A stretch of DNA of 64,000 nucleotides from Microbacterium sp. 8M. Its GTDB lineage: Bacteria > Actinomycetota > Actinomycetes > Actinomycetales > Microbacteriaceae. The DNA lies in contig NZ_LR733284.1 of NCBI RefSeq assembly GCF_902506375.1, positions 2,589,092 through 2,653,091 on the forward strand, written 5' to 3'. The position numbers and the translations under genes were made by a program. Below are positions 1 through 8,094 of this stretch, in pieces. Below the pieces are notes generated by a model. It was not told the DNA's origin. It did no database searches and worked only from the letters and a program-made list of their open reading frames with translations. Position 1 is the stretch's first letter; every line of letters starts with the position of its first letter.

Positions 1-1
1 C

Positions 2-889
2 ACCGGGTTCGCCACGCCGGCGAGCAGGGATGCCCTGCGCTGTGCGCGCATCATGCTGACGGGCTGGGGGGCGCCGCGCATCGATGCCGCCGTGCTCGAC
101 CTGGCGCCGCAGCTGGAGGCGGTCGTGCACACCGCGGGCACGGTCAAGACCTTCCTCGACGCGGAGGCCTTCCGCCGCGGCATCCGGGTGAGCACCGCCG
201 CGGCGGCCAACGCGACCCCGGTAGCGGAGTTCACGTTCGCCGCGATCGTCTTCGGCCTCAAGCGCGCAAGTCGCTTCGCTCATCAGCTGCGCACGACGCG
301 GCGACGACGTTCGGTGGCCGGCGTTCCGCCTCTCGGGACCAACGGCGTGACGATCGGCATCCTCGGCGCCTCGCGCGTGGGCCGGGAGGTGATCCGTCTG
401 GTGTCCCGCCTGCAGGCGCGCATCCTCGTCTGCGACCCCTACCTGACGGCCGAAGGCGCCGAGCGTCTCGGCGTCGAAGTCGTCAGCCTGGACGAGATGT
501 GCCGGCAGTGCGATGTGCTGACGCTGCATGCCCCGAGCACGCCCGCCACCCGGCACATCATCGGCGCGCCGGAACTGGCCCTGTTGCACGACGGCGCACT
601 CGTCGTGAACACCGCCCGCGGCGCCCTCATCGACACCGACGCACTCACCGCGGAGCTCCTCTCCGGACGCCTGGACGCGTACCTGGACGTGACCGAACCC
701 GAACCGCTCCCCCACGACTCTCCCTTGTACACGCTGCCGAACGTGGTGCTGACGCCGCACATCGCCGGAGCACTGGGCAATGAGATACACCGGCTGGGCG
801 ACTCCGCCGTACGGGAGGTGGAACAGTACCTTGGTCGTGGGGTCCTCGCCCACGAGCTCCGCGCCGAGGAGCTCGCGTACACGGCATGA
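2..889 (+). CDS. D-2-hydroxyacid dehydrogenase, 5' truncated by window edge
   Basis: NAD-dependent D-isomer-specific 2-hydroxyacid dehydrogenase of the SerA/GhrB superfamily. The frame is open from the first bases of the window, so the N-terminus lies outside; the Met at 53 sits within the conserved region and is probably internal. Counting from that Met, the Rossmann loop is GILGASRVG (about 102-110), the catalytic Arg lies in NTARGALID (about 186-194), the Glu in DVTEPEP (about 212-218) and the His in LTPHIAG (about 233-239). A LacI-type regulator follows 53 bp downstream, which fits a sugar or sugar-acid catabolic locus. The substrate cannot be told from sequence. Confidence 0.9.
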   Translation, partial: TGFATPASRDALRCARIMLTGWGAPRIDAAVLDLAPQLEAVVHTAGTVKTFLDAEAFRRGIRVSTAAAANATPVAEFTFAAIVFGLKRASRFAHQLRTTRRRRSVAGVPPLGTNGVTIGILGASRVGREVIRLVSRLQARILVCDPYLTAEGAERLGVEVVSLDEMCRQCDVLTLHAPSTPATRHIIGAPELALLHDGALVVNTARGALIDTDALTAELLSGRLDAYLDVTEPEPLPHDSPLYTLPNVVLTPHIAGALGNEIHRLGDSAVREVEQYLGRGVLAHELRAEELAYTA

Positions 890-942
890 TCGGCTGAGAG
901 CGCGATGCGAGCGGATCACTCGGTCCACGAACGGAGGTTGGG

Positions 943-2046
943 ATGACGACGCAGAACGAGCGTCCCTCGGCGCGCCCGGGCCACAGCGTGACGATGACTG
1001 ACGTCGCCGAGCGGGCCGGGGTGTCCACGGCCACGGTGTCGCGCGTGCTGAACGGCAACTACCCCGTCGCGCAGGCCACCAAGGATGCCGTCAAGCGCGC
1101 CATCGACGACCTCGGCTACACGGCCAACGCGCATGCCAGGGCGCTCGCGAGCGCATCCACGCACAGTGTCGGGATCATCGTGAACGACCTGGTGGATCCC
1201 TTCTTCTCCTACATCGTGCGCGGCGTGGAGCAGGAGGCCGCGACGACCGGCCGGCTCTGCATCGTCGCGGCGTCGCAGGGCGACGTGGGCCGTGAGATCG
1301 AGCTCATCGACCGGATGATCAGCCAGCGCACCGACGCCGTGATCGTGGTCGGCGGTGCCTACGACGACGCGGGAGCCCGGCGCCGGATGGCCGAGCGCGC
1401 CCGCACCTTGGCAGGGATGGGATCCACCCTGGTGCTCTGCGGGCGCCCCCCGGTCGGGGACAACGTGCCGACAAAGATCGTCGGCTACGACAACGAGGGC
1501 GGGGCCTTCGCCGTCACCGAGCATCTGCTCTCGCTGGGGCACCGGCGCATCCTGTATCTGGGCGGGCCCGTCGGGCTCTCCACGAGCGTGGCGCGCCTGG
1601 CAGGGTATCGTCGCGCCATGCAGTCGCGCGGCGTGGACGCACCGCCGGAACTGGTCCACCAGGGCGCGTTCGGCCGGCGCTTCGGCCACTCCGCGATGAG
1701 CGAGATCCTCGCATCCAAGCTCGACGTGACCGCGGTGTTCGCGGCGAACGACCTCGTCGCCGCGGGTGCGCTGGATGCGATGACCGCGGCGGGCGTGCGC
1801 GTGCCGGAGGACATGTCACTCGTCGGGTACGACGACATCCCGCAGTCCAACGAGCTCACCCCCAAGCTGACCACCGTGCATGTGCCGCTCGAGGAGATGG
1901 GACGGGAGAGCGTCCGCCTCGCTCTCACTCAGGACGACGACGCGTTCGGACGCCACGCCGAGGGCGAGATCATCGTGGGCACCCGCCTCATCGTGCGGGA
2001 CTCGGTCGCCGCCCCGCGGTCGACGCCGTGGCGGCCAGGGCACTGA
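943..2046 (+). CDS. LacI family transcriptional regulator
   Basis: A 367-aa DNA-binding repressor of the LacI/GalR family. The N-terminal helix-turn-helix (about residues 17-42, TMTDVAERAGVSTATVSRVL) and hinge helix are followed by a periplasmic-binding-protein-like effector domain (about 70-350), including the family signature VFAANDLVAAGAL. The ATG at 943 is preceded by GGAGG at 933-937. It lies just after the hydroxyacid dehydrogenase on the same strand and probably controls that catabolic locus; the effector is unknown. Confidence 0.95.
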   Translation: MTTQNERPSARPGHSVTMTDVAERAGVSTATVSRVLNGNYPVAQATKDAVKRAIDDLGYTANAHARALASASTHSVGIIVNDLVDPFFSYIVRGVEQEAATTGRLCIVAASQGDVGREIELIDRMISQRTDAVIVVGGAYDDAGARRRMAERARTLAGMGSTLVLCGRPPVGDNVPTKIVGYDNEGGAFAVTEHLLSLGHRRILYLGGPVGLSTSVARLAGYRRAMQSRGVDAPPELVHQGAFGRRFGHSAMSEILASKLDVTAVFAANDLVAAGALDAMTAAGVRVPEDMSLVGYDDIPQSNELTPKLTTVHVPLEEMGRESVRLALTQDDDAFGRHAEGEIIVGTRLIVRDSVAAPRSTPWRPGH

Positions 2047-2056
2047 TCCGAAACGA

Positions 2057-2125
2057 CGACCGTGTGGTGAGGATACGACGAAGGCCGCCCCTGCGGGACG
2101 GCCCTTCGTCGTATTCGTGCCCCCG
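2057..2125. repeat. 69-bp direct repeat, copy 1
   Basis: Identical to 2191-2259, 134 bp away. Each copy holds a near-perfect terminator-like hairpin and ends with the 8 bp that form the acceptor 3' end of the tRNA-Arg gene in copy 2. Copy 1 therefore carries a tRNA 3'-end fragment without a tRNA. It starts 11 bp after the lacI stop codon. Confidence 0.9.
2073..2114 (+). terminator. Hairpin terminator after the LacI-type gene
   Basis: A 15-bp stem (2073-2087 with 2099-2114, one bulged C) closes an 11-nt loop, 27 bp past the lacI stop. No U tract follows, as is usual in high-GC actinobacteria. The same hairpin recurs after the tRNA gene. Confidence 0.6.
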
Positions 2126-2140
2126 CATCTCCAGACGCTC

Positions 2141-2170
2141 CTCCGCACGTCGCATCCGCGACGCGCGGAG
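2141..2170. other. Inverted repeat between the two 69-bp copies
   Basis: Nested stem: CTCCGC (2141-2146) pairs with GCGGAG (2165-2170), and CGTCGC (2148-2153) pairs with GCGACG (2158-2163), around loop ATCC. One A/C mismatch separates the stems. Function unknown; it could be an extra terminator or a relic of whatever made the flanking duplication. Confidence 0.5.
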
Positions 2171-2190
2171 CCTCTGCGCTGGAGCCTCGC

Positions 2191-2259
2191 CGACCGTGTG
2201 GTGAGGATACGACGAAGGCCGCCCCTGCGGGACGGCCCTTCGTCGTATTCGTGCCCCCG
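2191..2259. repeat. 69-bp direct repeat, copy 2
   Basis: Identical to 2057-2125. This copy overlaps the last 8 nt of tRNA-Arg(CCG), read on the minus strand, and supplies the hairpin just past the tRNA 3' end. Confidence 0.9.
2207..2248 (-). terminator. Terminator of the tRNA-Arg gene
   Basis: A 15-bp hairpin with one bulged base (2207-2221 with 2233-2248) begins 3 nt downstream of the tRNA 3' end on the minus strand. It is part of the duplicated 69-bp segment. Confidence 0.65.
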
Positions 2260-2324
2260 ACAGGAATCGAACCTGCGACCTACGGTACCGGAAACCGGCG
2301 CTCTATCCGCTGAGCTACGGAGGC
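2252..2324 (-). tRNA. tRNA-Arg (anticodon CCG)
   Basis: A 73-nt cloverleaf on the minus strand. The acceptor GCCTCCG pairs with CGGGGGC (one G-U pair), the D-arm is closed by GCTC/GAGC, and the T-arm GCAGG/CCTGT holds the TTCGATT loop. The anticodon loop TTCCGGT at 2287-2293 gives anticodon CCG with U33 and a purine at 37. The pair 27-43 is C/U, a mismatch. The discriminator is A and CCA is not encoded. Confidence 0.95.
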
Positions 2325-2417
2325 GTACCGAACGAGCCTAGCATCGGATCCGCCTCCTCTCCGACCGCTGCGGATGCCGGTAGTGTCGCGAAGAGCCGAC
2401 CGATCGATGAGGACCAG

Positions 2418-3011
2418 ATGAGTGCTGCCGTTCCCCCGTCACCCTGGCCCCACGCCCCGGTGGAAGAGCCGCGCGTCCCTTCCGGGACTCCGGTGTACAC
2501 CGCGTGGGGGTGGGTCGCCGCGGGGACAGCCGTCGCCGCGGTCGCCGTCTCCGCCGTCTCGATGTGGCTGATGACGGAGCCGATGCTCACCTACGCGCGG
2601 CAGGTCGCCGAGCTGAGCAGCGCGACCGCCACAGGATCGCGAGTGCCGCCCGGCGAAGTGCTCGCGATCATGCTCGACATGATGCCGGGGATGCTGACGG
2701 CGTCGGTCATCAGCACGGTCCTGGGCTGGGCGCTCTACGCGCTCGCCGTCGTCGCGGGTTACCGCGACTACGTGCAGCTCGGCCGACTCGGCTACTCGAA
2801 GCGCTTCCACTGGGCGTGGAGCTTCCTCTCGCCGGTGTATCCGATCGGGCGTGCGGTCGTCGTGCGGCGGCAGGCGGGATCGGGATCGGCCACGATGTGG
2901 ATCGCGATCGCCGCGATCGCGGCGAACGTCCTGCTGAGCCTCGGATGGTCGTTCTGGCTCGTCTGGGCGATGTTCGACGCGATGCGCTCGGGCCTCGGCA
3001 CTGTCGCCTGA
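2418..3011 (+). CDS. Hypothetical membrane protein, three TM helices
   Basis: A 197-aa protein with a proline-rich cytoplasmic-looking N-terminus (residues 1-27) and three hydrophobic segments at about 30-52, 92-114 and 160-186. The SD GAGGA precedes the ATG at 2418. No catalytic motif is visible. It converges on the DUF1304 gene with a 5-bp gap. I do not recognise a family. Confidence 0.8.
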   Translation: MSAAVPPSPWPHAPVEEPRVPSGTPVYTAWGWVAAGTAVAAVAVSAVSMWLMTEPMLTYARQVAELSSATATGSRVPPGEVLAIMLDMMPGMLTASVISTVLGWALYALAVVAGYRDYVQLGRLGYSKRFHWAWSFLSPVYPIGRAVVVRRQAGSGSATMWIAIAAIAANVLLSLGWSFWLVWAMFDAMRSGLGTVA

Positions 3012-3016
3012 AGCCG

Positions 3017-3421
3017 TCAGATCAGGGCGACGACCAGCAGAACGACGGCGAGCAGCGGGAACAGCCCCTGCACGGCAGCGGCGCGCGCCTTGGACCGATC
3101 GGAGAGGATCAGCACCAGGGCCGCGCCGAGCATGGATCCCGTCCCCGCCAGCATGAGTGCGATGCCGACCGGATCCGATCCGGCTGCAGCGATCACGATG
3201 CCGGTCACGGCGACGATCGCGAGGAACAGGTTGTAGAAGCCCTGGTTGAATGCGAGCGGCCGGGTGGCTTCGGCATCCTCCGCGGAGGTCCCGAAGATGC
3301 GCCGGGTCGACGCGTGCGTCCAGCGCACCGATTCCAGCACGAAGATGTACACGTGGATCAGCGCGGCCAGGCCGGCGAAGACGGATCCGATCAGCAGGAG
3401 CATGGTGCGATTGTCCCGCAC
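3017..3421 (-). CDS. DUF1304 family membrane protein
   Basis: A 134-aa integral membrane protein with about four hydrophobic helices. It has the DUF1304 pattern: an early helix containing HVYIFVLES, then the motif FNQGFYNLFLA around residues 78-88. No biochemical role is established for this family. It lies 10 bp downstream of trmB on the same strand, so the two are probably cotranscribed. Confidence 0.85.
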   Translation of the reverse strand: MRDNRTMLLLIGSVFAGLAALIHVYIFVLESVRWTHASTRRIFGTSAEDAEATRPLAFNQGFYNLFLAIVAVTGIVIAAAGSDPVGIALMLAGTGSMLGAALVLILSDRSKARAAAVQGLFPLLAVVLLVVALI

Positions 3422-3431
3422 CGGGCGGGTC

Positions 3432-4157
3432 TCAGCCGCGCGCGACGCGGCGGTACGCGAGGTCGCGGATGTCGCGGCCCTTCGCGATCCCCTTGCGCTC
3501 GAACGCGGTCATCACCCGCCCGTCGAAGCGCTCGGCCCACTCCCCCTCGAAGGCGCGCTCGAACTCGGGCGCCTCGTCGAGCACCTCACGCATCTGCAGC
3601 GCGTAGTCCTCCCAGTCGGTGGCCAGTCGCAGCAGGCCGCCGTCACGGATCGCCGCACCCGCGGTGGCGCCGAAGCCCGGCCGCACCAGCCGGCGCTTGG
3701 TGTGCCGCTTCTTGTGCCACGGGTCGGGGAAGAAGATCCAGACCTCGTCGGCGGAGCCCGCCGGGAGGTACGTCGCGAGGACCTCCGGCGCGTTGGCCTC
3801 GACCAGCCGGAGGTTGCGCACGCCCTCGCGGTCCGCGTCCAGCATGGTGCGCGCGAGGCCGGCCCGGAACACCTCGACGGCGAGGAAATCGCGCTCCGGG
3901 TGCGCGGCGGCGGCGGCCACGATCGCGTGCCCCTGCCCGGAGCCGACCTCCACGGTCAGCGGCGCCACCCGCCCGTAGGCCGCCGCGGGGTCGAGCCGCG
4001 CCTCGGGGTGCACCGAGGTCCAGGCCACGTCGCGGGGCACGTCGAGCACATAGAAGTCGGCGAGCTCGGCGAAGGCCCGCTCCTGCGCCTCCGACATGCG
4101 GCCGCTGCGGCGCACGAAGGAGACCGGTTCGTCACGGAAGGTGCGGGGTTCGGGCAT
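3432..4157 (-). CDS. trmB: tRNA (guanine-N7)-methyltransferase TrmB
   Basis: A 241-aa SAM-dependent enzyme that makes m7G46 in the tRNA variable loop. The SAM site EVGSGQGH is at about 70-77, and the family signature FFPDPWHKKRHTKRR at about 142-156 covers catalysis and tRNA contact. The frame stays open well upstream, but homology starts at MPEPRTFRDEPVSF, so the ATG at 4157 is chosen. A GGAGGG motif is nearly adjacent to this ATG, closer than ideal, so an upstream start is possible. Confidence 0.93.
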   Translation of the reverse strand: MPEPRTFRDEPVSFVRRSGRMSEAQERAFAELADFYVLDVPRDVAWTSVHPEARLDPAAAYGRVAPLTVEVGSGQGHAIVAAAAAHPERDFLAVEVFRAGLARTMLDADREGVRNLRLVEANAPEVLATYLPAGSADEVWIFFPDPWHKKRHTKRRLVRPGFGATAGAAIRDGGLLRLATDWEDYALQMREVLDEAPEFERAFEGEWAERFDGRVMTAFERKGIAKGRDIRDLAYRRVARG

Positions 4158-4252
4158 CCCTCCAGGGTATCCGCCGTCCGGCCCCTCGGCGGGCGCCGTC
4201 GCAGCGGGCCCCGGGAGCACGGCCCTGCCCGCGGCGCGGGCGGAGCGGCCGC

Positions 4253-5116
4253 TCATCGCCGCGCGCCGGCGGAACCGGACACCGGCTCGGTCACGAAGTC
4301 GATCAGCTCCTCCACACGCCCGAGCAGCGACGGCTCCAGATCGCGGTAGCTGTGCACGCGGGAGAGGATGCGCTTCCAGGCGTGGGCGATGTCGGCCTGC
4401 GTCTCGGCGGGCCAGCCCAGCGCCCGGCAGATCCCGGTCTTCCAGTCCGTTCCGCGCGGGATCTGCGGCCAGGCGCGGATGCCCATGGCCGCCGGGGTCA
4501 CGCACTGCCACACATCGATGTACGGGTGTCCGACGATCCGCAGATGGGGGCCGTGGGGTCCGCGCAGGATCTGCTCGACGATCCGCGTCTCCTTCGATCC
4601 GGGAACGAGATGGTCGACGAGCACCCCGTAACGGCGATCGCGGCGCGGCGGCGCCTCCGCCAGGAGCTCCTCCAGCAGATCGACGCCCTGCAGGTACTCC
4701 ACGACCACGCCCTCGACCCGCAGATCGTCGCCCCACACCTTCTCCACCAACTCGGCGTCGTGACGTCCTTCGACGAGGATCCGGCTGGGCAGGGCGGTGC
4801 GAGCGCGGGCGTCGGCGACCGCGAAGGAGCCGGACGCCGTCCGCTTCGCGGCCCCGCCGCCGGCCTTCGACGGGTGCACCAGCCGCACCGGTTCGCCGTC
4901 GATCATGTAGCCCGCGCCGAGGGGGAACAGCCGGCGACGGCCCTTGTAGTCCTCCAGCTCGACCTGGCCGCCCTCGATCCGGGTCACCGCGCCGCAGAAC
5001 CCGTCGACGGCGACCTCGACCACGAGATCGCGTTCGGCGGGCACGTCCACCGCGACCTTCGCGCCACGCTCCCGCCAGCCTTCGGCGAGCACATCGGATC
5101 CGTACCTGTCGTCCAT
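4253..5116 (-). CDS. DUF3097 family protein
   Basis: A 287-aa protein matching the actinobacterial DUF3097 family: MDDRYGSDVL at the N-terminus, a small beta-barrel-like segment (about 25-75), and a central region with ILVEGRHDAELVEKVWGDD that resembles a Toprim-like acidic motif (E and DxD-type residues). The C-terminal part contains VDHLVPGSKETRI and HPYIDVWQ. A nucleic-acid role is only inferred from the Toprim-like pattern. It precedes trmB on the same strand by about 95 bp. The ATG at 5116 matches the family N-terminus, though the frame is open further upstream. Confidence 0.85.
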   Translation of the reverse strand: MDDRYGSDVLAEGWRERGAKVAVDVPAERDLVVEVAVDGFCGAVTRIEGGQVELEDYKGRRRLFPLGAGYMIDGEPVRLVHPSKAGGGAAKRTASGSFAVADARARTALPSRILVEGRHDAELVEKVWGDDLRVEGVVVEYLQGVDLLEELLAEAPPRRDRRYGVLVDHLVPGSKETRIVEQILRGPHGPHLRIVGHPYIDVWQCVTPAAMGIRAWPQIPRGTDWKTGICRALGWPAETQADIAHAWKRILSRVHSYRDLEPSLLGRVEELIDFVTEPVSGSAGARR

Positions 5117-5240
5117 CGTGATCAGCCTAGCGAGGGCGCGGCCGCGGCCGACGAGCCCGGACCGCAGGTGCAGGAGAAACACAACGTGACACACCCTAGA
5201 CTCGCTCCTGGGGGCTTTCGGGGTCCCGGGAGGAGCGAAG

Positions 5241-7286
5241 ATGCGCGCACGCTGGGCTGTCGTCGTGGCCGTGATCCTGGGTGTGCTCGGCATGTCGTCC
5301 GCCGCCGTTCCCGCGGTCGCCGCTCCGGCCGCGTCGCCTGAGGCCTCCGTCCCCGCGGCCGCTCCGGTGACGCTCGGCAATGGGTTCATCACGGACCTGG
5401 TCGGCGCTCTCGGCACCTCCGAGACCGAGGAGCTGAACAGCCGCCTCGAGAAGCTCAGCCAGACCCAGAACATCCAGTTGTTCGTCGTCTTCGTCGACAC
5501 GTTCTCGAACCCGGACAACAGCCAGCAGTGGACCAACCAGGTCGCGGTCGACAACGGGCTCGGGCAGACGCAGTACCTCCTCGCCATCGCGACGCAGTCC
5601 CGGCAGTACTACCTGTCCGCGGACAAGGCGGGCCCCGTCCCGCTGTCCCGCGTCGATCAGATCTCGCAGTCGCTGGTCAACGACCTGCATGCGGACGACT
5701 GGGCGGGCGCCGTCCGCACCGCCGCAGAAGGCTTCTCGGGATCCGGTTCCTCCGATCTCGGCGGGATCCTGCTGGTCGTGCTCTGCGTCCTCGCCGTGGT
5801 CGCTGCGATCATCGTGCTGGTGGTGATGCGCCGCCGCGCGGCCGCGCGCGTCAGGCAGGCGACCCCGACCGCGACCGGCGACCCGCTCGACGCCATCAGC
5901 GACGAGGAGCTGGCGAAGCGCGCAGGGCTCGCCCTCGTGCACACCGACGACGCCATCACCTCCTCCACCGAGGACCTCGGCTTCGCCACAGCCCAATTCG
6001 GCGATACGGCGACGAGCGCCTTCACCGAGGTCGTCGCCAAGGCCAAGGCCAAGCTCGACGAGGCCTTCTCCCTCAAGCAGAAGCTCGACGACGAAGTGCC
6101 CGATTCCGATCAGCAGCGTCGCGACTGGTACCTGCAGATCATCCGGCTGTGCGAGAGCGCCGACACTGCGCTCGACGCCAACGTGGCCGCCTTCGACGAG
6201 CTCCGCAAGCTGGAGCAGAACGCCGAGGATGCGCTCGCGCAGCTGAAGGCGCACCGTGAGGCCGCTGCCCGTGCCGTCGCCGCCGCGCCCGCCGCGCTGC
6301 AGTCGCTCGCGGCGGTGTACGACGCGTCGGCGCTGCAGACCGTGGCCGGCAACCCGGCCGAGGCCGCGAGCCGCCTGGAGCTCGCCGACACGAACATCGC
6401 GCAGGCCGGCGAGCTCATCGCCCAGGGCAAGCGCGGCGAGGCCGCCTTCGCGATCCGGACGGGCGAGGAGGCGGTGCTCCAGGCGTCCCAACTCGCTGCG
6501 GCGATCACGACCCTGCAGACCGACCTGGCGACGGCCGAGAGCCAGGCGCAGGCGCTCATCGCGAATCTGGAACAGGATCTGGCCGGCGCCGCGGCGCTTC
6601 CGGCGTCCCCCGAGCTGAACGCGGCCGTCGCCGCCACCCGCGCCGCGCTGGATCAGGCGCGCACGGATGCGACCGGCACCGGACGTCGTCCGCAGGCGGT
6701 GCTCGAGTCGCTCACCGCCGCGAACACGCGCATCGACAGCACGGTCGACGCGATCCGCAACGCCCAGCAGCAGGCCGAGCGCGCCCAGCAGGTTCTCGAG
6801 CAGACCCTCACCCAGGCGCGCGCGGAGATCTCCACGGCCAACAGCTACATCACGACGCACCGCGGTGCGATCGGACCCGACGCGCGCACCAGGGCGGCCC
6901 AGGCCTCGGCGGAGTACGACCAGGCCGAGGCCGCTCGCGTCGCCGACCCGAACGCGGCTCTGCAGCACGCCCAGCGTGCGATCGCCCTGGCCCGCGAAGC
7001 CACTCAGCTCGCCGCCGGCTCCATCGATGCCTGGGGCAACGGCGGCGGTTGGGGCGGCGGCAGCGGCTGGGGCGGCGGCTGGGGCGGCGGGAACCGCAGC
7101 GGCATGGGTGACGCGATCCTCGGCGGCATCATCGGCGGCATCCTGTCCGGCGGTGGCGGCGGCAGGAGCAGCGGAGGCTGGGGCGGCGGAGGAGGCGGCG
7201 GCTGGCGCTCCAGCGGCGGAGGCGGCGGATTCAGCCCCTCCAGCTTCGGGGGAGGCGGCCGCGGCGGATCGGGCGGTCGCTTCTGA
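5241..7286 (+). CDS. TPM-domain membrane protein with coiled coil and Gly/Trp-rich tail
   Basis: A 681-aa predicted exported and anchored protein. Residues 1-28 are a signal peptide ending near AVAAPA. A TPM (YgcG-type) domain spans about 50-165. A membrane helix lies at about 173-196, followed by basic residues, so the rest is cytosolic. Residues about 205-590 are Ala/Glu/Gln-rich and strongly helical. The tail (about 595-681) is dominated by WGGG and GGGG runs and ends SGGRF. The SD GGAGGAG precedes the ATG. PspA follows 66 bp downstream, suggesting an envelope-stress role. The cytosolic half is paralogous to the protein at 58717-60054. Confidence 0.9.
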   Translation: MRARWAVVVAVILGVLGMSSAAVPAVAAPAASPEASVPAAAPVTLGNGFITDLVGALGTSETEELNSRLEKLSQTQNIQLFVVFVDTFSNPDNSQQWTNQVAVDNGLGQTQYLLAIATQSRQYYLSADKAGPVPLSRVDQISQSLVNDLHADDWAGAVRTAAEGFSGSGSSDLGGILLVVLCVLAVVAAIIVLVVMRRRAAARVRQATPTATGDPLDAISDEELAKRAGLALVHTDDAITSSTEDLGFATAQFGDTATSAFTEVVAKAKAKLDEAFSLKQKLDDEVPDSDQQRRDWYLQIIRLCESADTALDANVAAFDELRKLEQNAEDALAQLKAHREAAARAVAAAPAALQSLAAVYDASALQTVAGNPAEAASRLELADTNIAQAGELIAQGKRGEAAFAIRTGEEAVLQASQLAAAITTLQTDLATAESQAQALIANLEQDLAGAAALPASPELNAAVAATRAALDQARTDATGTGRRPQAVLESLTAANTRIDSTVDAIRNAQQQAERAQQVLEQTLTQARAEISTANSYITTHRGAIGPDARTRAAQASAEYDQAEAARVADPNAALQHAQRAIALAREATQLAAGSIDAWGNGGGWGGGSGWGGGWGGGNRSGMGDAILGGIIGGILSGGGGGRSSGGWGGGGGGGWRSSGGGGGFSPSSFGGGGRGGSGGRF

Positions 7287-7352
7287 CAGCAGGATCCTGA
7301 GCATCTTCCACGTACACGACCACATCGACCGGAAATCTGGAAAGGACATCCC

Positions 7353-8093
7353 ATGACCAAGCAGTCCATCTTCGGCCGCATCTCCACCCTGGTGAAGGCC
7401 AACATCAACGCCCTCCTCGACTCCGCCGAGGATCCGCAGAAGATGATCGACCAGCTCGTCCGCGACTACACCAACAACATCGCGGACGCGGAGTCGGCCA
7501 TCGCCGAGACGATCGGAAACCTGCGGCTGCTGGAGCGCGACCACCAGGAGGACGTGCAGGCCGCGGCGGAGTGGGGGAACAAGGCCCTCGCCGCCAGCCG
7601 CAAGGCCGACGAGCTGCGCGCCGCGGGCAACACCGCCGACGCCGACAAGTTCGACAACCTCGCCAAGGTCGCCCTGCAGCGCCAGATCAGCTCGGAGCAG
7701 GAGGCGAAGACGGCGGAGCCGCAGATCGCCGCCCAGACCGAGATCGTCGACAAGCTCAAGGTCGGCCTGAACGGCATGAAGGACAAGCTGACCGAGCTGA
7801 AGAACAAGCGCAGCGAGCTGCTCGCCCGCGCCAAGGTCGCCGAGGCACAGACCAAGGTGCAGGACGCGGTCTCGTCGATCAACGTGCTCGACCCGACCAG
7901 CGAGCTGGGGCGCTTCGAGGACAAGGTGCGCCGCCAGGAGGCGCTCGCCCAGGGCAAGGCGGAGCTCGCCGCCTCCAGCCTGGACGCGCAGTTCGAGAGC
8001 CTCGAGGACATCGGCCAGCTGACCGAGGTCGAGGCCCGTCTCGCGGAGCTGAAGGCCGGATCCGCGAAGCCCCAGGAAGCGCTCGAGGGCTGA
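7353..8093 (+). CDS. pspA: PspA/IM30 family membrane-stress protein
   Basis: A 246-aa, almost wholly alpha-helical protein of the PspA/Vipp1 family, peripheral on the inner face of the membrane, where family members oligomerise and stabilise damaged bilayers. The N-terminal amphipathic segment (IFGRISTLVKANINALLD) and the following EDPQKMIDQLVRDY match the family. The SD AAAGGA lies upstream. The stop TGA is 1 nt before the next ATG, so the arginase-fold gene is translationally coupled. No PspF- or ClgR-type partner is adjacent. Confidence 0.93.
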   Translation: MTKQSIFGRISTLVKANINALLDSAEDPQKMIDQLVRDYTNNIADAESAIAETIGNLRLLERDHQEDVQAAAEWGNKALAASRKADELRAAGNTADADKFDNLAKVALQRQISSEQEAKTAEPQIAAQTEIVDKLKVGLNGMKDKLTELKNKRSELLARAKVAEAQTKVQDAVSSINVLDPTSELGRFEDKVRRQEALAQGKAELAASSLDAQFESLEDIGQLTEVEARLAELKAGSAKPQEALEG

Positions 8094-8094
8094 G

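Noticed and set aside
3432..4736. 434-codon form of trmB starting near 4736
   Set aside because: The first ~190 codons overlap the conserved DUF3097 gene and have Arg/Gly/Pro-rich shadow composition; family homology starts at 4157.
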